From Alphaproteobacteria bacterium (GTDB lineage Bacteria > Pseudomonadota > Alphaproteobacteria > Rhizobiales > Xanthobacteraceae), in NCBI GenBank assembly GCA_005883115.1, contig VAZQ01000124.1, positions 11,606-21,003 on the forward strand: a stretch of DNA of 9,398 nt. Direction: 5' to 3'. Of the stretch, positions 6,457 through 9,398 are shown one piece after another (position 1 is the stretch's first letter; every line of letters begins with the position of its first letter). A program made the translations under genes and the position numbers. The notes beneath the pieces are model-generated. The model did not search any database and was not told the DNA's origin. It was given only the letters and a program-made list of their open reading frames with translations.

Positions 6457-6481
6457 GGAACTGTGCGCGCGCACCTTCGTT
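6457..6481 (+). promoter_or_regulatory. Exact EcfG-type promoter, plus strand, no clear target gene
   Basis: GGAAC at 6457-6461, 16 bases, CGTT at 6478-6481. It matches the consensus exactly but points into a stretch without a recognised plus-strand gene. Either an unannotated short RNA starts here, or the match arises because the site is part of an inverted repeat serving the opposite strand. Confidence 0.5.
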
Positions 6482-6483
6482 CC
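6459..6483 (-). promoter_or_regulatory. Near-consensus EcfG promoter for the membrane-protein gene
   Basis: On the minus strand: GGAAC (6483-6479), 16 bases, AGTT (6462-6459), one mismatch in the -10 box. It faces the membrane-protein gene, ending 9 nt before the ATG at 6449 and 60 nt before the preferred ATG at 6398. It overlaps the exact plus-strand match almost completely. Confidence 0.45.
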
Positions 6484-6570
6484 GCATGCGCGAGGTATTT
6501 TCCGTATCGCGCGCGCAGAGTGATGCGCGCGACGGCTGGGTGTCATTCGCCGCCGATCTAGCCAATGTTG

Positions 6571-6610
6571 AACAAAACAAAACCCCGCCGGGGGAGCACC
6601 ACGGCGGGGT
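6571..6610 (-). terminator. Rho-independent terminator (minus strand)
   Basis: The stem ACCCCGCCG at 6582-6590 pairs with CGGCGGGGT at 6602-6610 around an 11-base loop. On the minus strand the stem is followed at once by TTTTGTTTTGTT, a proper U-tract. On the plus strand there is none. It must end a minus-strand transcript coming from the right: either the small candidate gene 6710-6844 or the operon ending at 6891. Confidence 0.85.
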
Positions 6611-6709
6611 AAATTGCGGCCCAAACGCGGAAGGGAGGGTCCACCTTCACTCGGGCCGACTGGCGCAATCCTGTCACTAAAGCAAAGGGCGGTCGGTTCG
6701 CTTGGCGAC

Positions 6710-6844
6710 TCAGGAACCTGGAATTTTCGTCGCGTGCTTAATTTGTTTTGCGCCGTGGCCGGTACGCGACAGCGCCGGACGCGCTCGCGGCGTAACCACG
6801 AGAATTTTTCCGCCGGCGGCTCGCTGCGGGCGCATCAGCACCAT
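6710..6844 (-). CDS. Possible 44-aa basic peptide
   Basis: This short open frame reads MVLMRPQRAAGGKILVVTPR followed by an Arg/Lys/His-rich part with RTGHGAKQIKHATKIPGS. The composition is strongly basic, with several AT-rich codons. A clear intrinsic terminator lies about 100 nt downstream on the same strand, so something is transcribed through here. The ATG lacks a good ribosome binding site (TAACACTATCTGCAGTCA precedes it); a second ATG follows at codon 4. It could be a small nucleic-acid-binding protein, or simply 3' UTR of the operon ending at 6891. I do not recognise it. Confidence 0.35.
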   Translation of the reverse strand: MVLMRPQRAAGGKILVVTPRARPALSRTGHGAKQIKHATKIPGS

Positions 6845-6890
6845 TGACTGCAGATAGTGTTAAGAAATTTTTGCTGCCTCGACCCGACTA

Positions 6891-7232
6891 TCACCGCCGG
6901 CGCGGATATGGCCCGTAGGAGATGCGCGAGTTCTGCGGGATGCCCAATGCCTGGTTCAGATGCGGCTCGTCGAGAACGTCCCACAACCGGCCGATCATCT
7001 CGCGGTCGGTCTGCGACTGATCCGCCACCACGACCTCGACCGCACGCAGTACGAATGTCAGGAAGGTATCGCTGCTTTGCAGCAAGGCGGCCTGGACCGC
7101 CGCCGACCGCACGAGATCGCGCAAGCGCGCAACGGTTGCGTCATCCGCGACGTAGTGCATGGGCGGGGCGTTCTGCCACAGGAGGTCTTGCGCCGCTCTG
7201 ATAGCCGCTTCGATGACGCGACGGGTGTTCAT
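6891..7232 (-). CDS. Hypothetical protein, 113 aa
   Basis: The product starts MNTRRVIEAAIRAAQDLLWQ and looks largely helical, with LRDLVRSAAVQAALLQSSDT in the middle and a basic Tyr/Pro tail (SYGPYPRRR). There is no signal peptide, membrane segment or known motif, and I do not recognise the family. The start is uncertain. The frame is open back to a GTG at 7286, 4 nt from the stop of the upstream gene, with GAAGAG about 7 nt before it, which would suit coupled translation and a 131-aa protein. ATG 7232 is preferred because an exact EcfG promoter lies inside that extension and ends 8 nt before this ATG, implying a leaderless stress transcript; both starts may be used. The strand and spacing suggest an operon with the gene at 7291-7485. 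Confidence 0.7.
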   Translation of the reverse strand: MNTRRVIEAAIRAAQDLLWQNAPPMHYVADDATVARLRDLVRSAAVQAALLQSSDTFLTFVLRAVEVVVADQSQTDREMIGRLWDVLDEPHLNQALGIPQNSRISYGPYPRRR

Positions 7233-7240
7233 GGCGGAAA

Positions 7241-7266
7241 AACGCACGGCGAACGCCTGCTGTTCC
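7241..7266 (-). promoter_or_regulatory. Exact EcfG-type promoter for the 113-aa gene
   Basis: On the minus strand: GGAAC (7266-7262), 17 bases, CGTT (7244-7241). It lies 8 nt before ATG 7232, which would make the transcript leaderless or nearly so. It also lies within the longer possible reading frame beginning at GTG 7286, so it would be an internal operon promoter. Confidence 0.6.
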
Positions 7267-7290
7267 ACCCGCGGGACCTGCGACACGAGA

Positions 7291-7485
7291 TTACTCTTCG
7301 ACCAGATCGACGTCGATGTTGATGCACTCGCCGATCTCGCAGCGGTAACCGGCGCCGGAAGCGAGCAGCTCGCGCGCGTGCTCGGCGGACTGCGCTTCGA
7401 CGCACCATTGCTCCATGCGGGTGACGTTCACCGTGGCATGGAAGGTCTTGAGCACGGGCCTTTGTTTGAGAGCGGCAACAGCCAT
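7291..7485 (-). CDS. Small protein of unknown function, 64 aa
   Basis: The product begins MAVAALKQRPVLKTFHATVN and contains MEQWCVEAQSAEHARELLAS, GYRCEIGECINIDVDLVEE. The pattern (strand with alternating hydrophobics, WCVEA strand, helix with AEHARELLASG, a Cys pair and an acidic final strand) suggests a compact beta-alpha-beta fold; the E-x-C-I-N-I end is acidic. I recall similar short proteins in Bradyrhizobium relatives without known function. ATG 7485 is chosen because GGAG lies 6 nt upstream; an in-frame GTG at 7506 has no such site. A weak sigma-70-like promoter (TTGTTC, 17 bases, TAGACT; 7547-7519) lies about 33 nt upstream. It is the first gene of a likely two-gene unit with 6891-7232 and is divergent from ku. 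Confidence 0.72.
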   Translation of the reverse strand: MAVAALKQRPVLKTFHATVNVTRMEQWCVEAQSAEHARELLASGAGYRCEIGECINIDVDLVEE

Positions 7486-7596
7486 GGATTGCTCCGGACG
7501 AATCACTTCATGCAGCGGAGTCTAGCCGGACGTGCCGGCGAGAACAAATCGGCAACGCAAACCTGCCATCGCGGCAAGCCCCTCCATGGCGGCGCC

Positions 7597-7622
7597 GGAA
7601 CAGGATAGCTTTCGCTCTCGTT
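7597..7622 (+). promoter_or_regulatory. Exact EcfG-type promoter for ku
   Basis: GGAAC at 7597-7601, 17 bases, CGTT at 7619-7622. The -10 box ends 26 nt before the GTG start of ku, so transcription should begin about 20 nt upstream of the gene, leaving room for the AGGAG ribosome binding site at 7637-7641. Position and exact match make this the best-supported promoter in the window. Confidence 0.82.
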
Positions 7623-7648
7623 GATTTGGTAGCGATAGGAGCAGCTCC

Positions 7649-8524
7649 GTGGCCCCCCGCGCGTATTGGAAAGGCTACCTGAAACTTTCGCTCGTCTCGT
7701 GTCCGGTCGCACTCTTTCCCGCGAGCAGCGAGCGCGAAAAAATCAGCTTTCATCAGCTCAACAAGAAGACCGGCAACCGCATCAAATACCGCAAAGTGGA
7801 CGCGGAGACCGAGAACGAGGTCGATGCATCCGACATCGTCAAGGGTTACGAGGTCGGCAAAGGCGAGTACATCGAGCTCGAGCCCGAGGAACTCGAGGCC
7901 GTCGCCATCGAAAGCACGCGCACGATCGAGATCGACGAGTTCGTGCCGAAGAACGAGATCGACGACCTCTATTTGAATAACCCGTATTACCTCGTACCGG
8001 ATGGCGAGGTCGGCCAGCAGGCGTTCGCGGTGATCCGCGAGGCGATTCGCAAGCAAGGCATGGTGGCGCTCGGCAGAGTTGTCTTCACCTCGCGCGAGCA
8101 TGTCATGGCGCTCGAGCCGCGCGGTAAAGGCCTGCTCGGGGTGACGCTGCGGTACCCGTACGAAATCCGGAAAGAAGAGCAGTATTTCGACGAGGTCGAG
8201 GACGAGAAGATTCCGAAGGACATGTTGGAGCTCGCCACCCACATCGTCGAGACGAAATCCGGACATTTCAATCCGGACAAATTCGAAGATCATTACGAGA
8301 ATGCGCTGAAGGAGTTGCTGAAGAAGAAGCGCGCGGGTGAGAAGATCGAAGCGCCGAAGGAGCGTGAACCGGCGAAGGTCATCAATCTCATGGACGCGTT
8401 GCGCCGAAGCGTGAGCGCCGAGCGCGCCGGCGGGGCGCGACGCAAGCCATCGCGCAGCAGCGCGCAGCGCCGCACGGCCAAGCGCGCGGGCCGCTCATCG
8501 GCTCGGCACAAGAAGGCGGGGTAA
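7649..8524 (+). CDS. ku: Non-homologous end joining protein Ku
   Basis: Bacterial Ku forms a homodimeric ring that threads onto double-strand DNA ends and recruits the ligase LigD. The 291-aa length is usual. The opening RAYWKGYLKLSLVSCPVALF is the classic Ku N-terminus, followed by the conserved SFHQLNKKTGNRIKYRKVD, the IVKGYEVGKGEYIELEPEEL strand region and the YYLVPDG motif. The core ends near residue 235. Residues 255-291 form a Lys/Arg/Ser-rich tail, the kind known in other bacterial Ku proteins to bind DNA and tune LigD recruitment. The start is GTG 7649, supported by AGGAG 7 nt upstream. No ligD lies in the window, so the partner must be elsewhere; many rhizobia carry several ku copies. 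The exact EcfG promoter upstream implies induction by general stress or starvation. Confidence 0.97.
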   Translation: MAPRAYWKGYLKLSLVSCPVALFPASSEREKISFHQLNKKTGNRIKYRKVDAETENEVDASDIVKGYEVGKGEYIELEPEELEAVAIESTRTIEIDEFVPKNEIDDLYLNNPYYLVPDGEVGQQAFAVIREAIRKQGMVALGRVVFTSREHVMALEPRGKGLLGVTLRYPYEIRKEEQYFDEVEDEKIPKDMLELATHIVETKSGHFNPDKFEDHYENALKELLKKKRAGEKIEAPKEREPAKVINLMDALRRSVSAERAGGARRKPSRSSAQRRTAKRAGRSSARHKKAG

Positions 8525-8572
8525 ATAGCTGTCCCGCAAGCAAAGCCCCTAACCGTGCGTCGCTTTGGATTT

Positions 8573-8803
8573 CTAATCCAGCGCTTCGAGTTGTCTAACG
8601 AGCGCCGCAGGGCGCGCCGACACGGGAGCGGCGAGCGCGTCATACTCGTCCTTGAGGGCGCGCCCGAGCGCGGAGAGCCACGCGCGCCGATCGCAAGCAA
8701 GCGCCGGCTTGCGCCGAACCGGCGGCTCCTGCCGGGGTGGGCGGACGGGACGGCGCGCCGAGGCGAGCCCGGGCGCAGGAGAGGGCGCCGGCACGCAAAT
8801 CAT
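8573..8803 (-). CDS. NepR-like small protein (possible anti-sigma factor)
   Basis: A 76-aa product. Residues 1-40 are Pro/Arg/Ala-rich and look disordered. The last 35, with LSALGRALKDEYDALAAPVS and RPAALVRQLEALD, resemble the NepR core: (I/L)GR-x-L-x3-YD-x5-V-x2-R-x3-L-x-QLE. NepR sequesters the general-stress sigma factor EcfG until phosphorylated PhyR displaces it. True NepR usually reads VPDRFLDLL where this has SARPAALV, so it may be a divergent paralogue or a chance look-alike. It lies 172 bp downstream of an HWE kinase on the same strand, an arrangement that fits the stress-response module. The ATG follows six T's and has no ribosome binding site; a stop lies 24 nt upstream in frame, so no other ATG start is available. 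Confidence 0.5.
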   Translation of the reverse strand: MICVPAPSPAPGLASARRPVRPPRQEPPVRRKPALACDRRAWLSALGRALKDEYDALAAPVSARPAALVRQLEALD

Positions 8804-8975
8804 AAAAAAGCTGCTGGAAGGCGGATGGATTCAGCAGGTTGGGCGACCGCCGAACCGAAGCGCCGGCGAGACAGCGCAGTAGCCCGCATAAGCCATAGGC
8901 GCCTTCACCTGCGTCCATAGCGCGTCGAACGCCTGGCCGACCGCGGCCAGGACACGCAGGAGCCTGCCTGCACAA

Positions 8976-9398
8976 CTATCCGCTATCCAGCGGGATTGTC
9001 AGGTTGGCCCGCAGCCCGCTCTCCCCGAATTCGACCTTCGACTTTCCGCCAAGGCCTTGGCTGACTTCGCGCTCGATCAGGGCCAGTCCAAATCCGTGCG
9101 GCGGCGACTTGCCGAGCAGTGGCCCGCCGCGCTCAGTCCAGTCCAGGACGAGATAGGTCTCGCTGCGTTTTTCGATCGCCCAAGTGACTTCCAGCGATCC
9201 CTCGTCCGCGGATAGAGAACCGTATTTCACCGAATTGGTCCCAAGCTCATGGATGACCATCCCGAGCGAGAGCGCGCGTGTGGGAGTGAGCGACACCGGC
9301 GGTCCTTCCATGACCACGCGATCGCTGCGCCCGAGCCGATAGGGCTCAAGTTCCTGGGTTACCACATCACGAAGCGAGATCTCGCTCCAGTGCTCCTG
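8976..9398 (-). CDS. HWE-family sensor histidine kinase, C-terminal catalytic domain (partial)
   Basis: The frame is open to the window edge, so the N-terminal sensor and the phosphorylated His are missing; 140 residues are visible. The segment starts with WSEISLRDVVTQELEPYRL, the linker typical of HWE kinases just before the ATPase domain. The N-box reads VIHELGTNSVKYGSLS, the HWE form. LDWTERGGP and HGFGLALIEREVSQGLGG supply the glycine-rich ATP-lid boxes, and a final beta strand ends IPLDSG before TAG. Such kinases phosphorylate stand-alone receivers, in alphaproteobacteria often the stress regulator PhyR. The NepR-like gene downstream and the EcfG promoters nearby fit such a role, but the target cannot be shown from this fragment. 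A GTG at 9365 is internal, not the start. Confidence 0.92.
   Translation of the reverse strand, partial: QEHWSEISLRDVVTQELEPYRLGRSDRVVMEGPPVSLTPTRALSLGMVIHELGTNSVKYGSLSADEGSLEVTWAIEKRSETYLVLDWTERGGPLLGKSPPHGFGLALIEREVSQGLGGKSKVEFGESGLRANLTIPLDSG

Larger units (their letters stand above)
6399..6709. other. Intergenic region with facing promoter motifs and a terminator
   Basis: About 310 bases with no gene I can support. It holds an EcfG-type inverted promoter element (6457-6483) and a minus-strand intrinsic terminator (6571-6610). A plus-strand open frame runs through it, but its only candidate starts lack a ribosome binding site and the protein is unlike anything I recognise. Confidence 0.5.

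Noticed and set aside
6486..6680. Plus-strand frame starting MREVFSVSRAQ after the exact EcfG match
   Set aside because: The ATG is 4 nt past the -10 box, too close even for a leaderless start; there is no ribosome binding site, and the frame runs through the terminator stem.
8640..8975. 111-aa minus-strand frame between the kinase and the NepR-like gene
   Set aside because: Ala/Arg/Gly-rich without recognisable motifs, and it overlaps the NepR-like frame in another register.
1..9398. CRISPR array, tRNA, rRNA, transposase, integrase or phage genes
   Set aside because: No regularly spaced repeats, no cloverleaf-like sequence and no characteristic protein motifs were seen on either strand; ligD is also absent beside ku.

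Overview
The window is GC-rich, densely coded DNA from an alphaproteobacterium, most likely order Hyphomicrobiales near Bradyrhizobium. The pointers are the alphaproteobacterial type of SMC, a DUF6894 protein, an HWE-type histidine kinase, several tiny helical proteins of a kind I associate with Bradyrhizobium relatives, and promoters matching the general-stress sigma factor EcfG (GGAAC-N16/17-CGTT). The taxonomic call is inference.

Layout. 1-1971 (+) is the C-terminal half of the chromosome-segregation ATPase SMC, cut by the window edge. 2091-2295 (+) is a small helical-protein gene broken by one extra base. 2333-2596 (-) is a second member of that family. 2783-3277 (+) encodes a DUF6894 protein and 3615-4352 (+) a Crp/Fnr-type regulator. 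4568-4729 (+) and 4714-4881 (-) are two more family members, 53 and 55 aa, converging with a 16-bp overlap. 5143-5358 (-) is a 71-aa unknown. 5632-5910 (+) is a fifth family member with an unrelated tail, followed by a palindromic intergenic repeat. 6027-6398 (-) is a single-pass membrane or exported protein. 6710-6844 (-) is a possible 44-aa basic peptide upstream of a clear intrinsic terminator. 6891-7232 and 7291-7485 (-) are two small unknown genes. 7649-8524 (+) is Ku of non-homologous end joining. 8573-8803 (-) encodes a NepR-like peptide and 8976-9398 (-) the catalytic domain of an HWE histidine kinase, cut by the window edge.

Two patterns tie the region together. First, five small proteins share one spacing rule: Cys (or Tyr), Ala four residues later, a basic residue at position 14 and Trp at position 24. 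The rule also holds in the broken copy once the frameshift is undone. Second, the window holds four exact EcfG-type promoters. Three sit just upstream of genes: one small family member, one 113-aa unknown and ku. The fourth lies in an intergenic inverted repeat. Several one-mismatch versions lie before other genes. With a NepR-like peptide and an HWE kinase at the right end, the 4.5-9.4 kb part reads as a general-stress-response accessory region, with DNA end joining among its outputs. This regulon reading is inference from motifs. No tRNA, rRNA, CRISPR, transposase or phage gene was seen.
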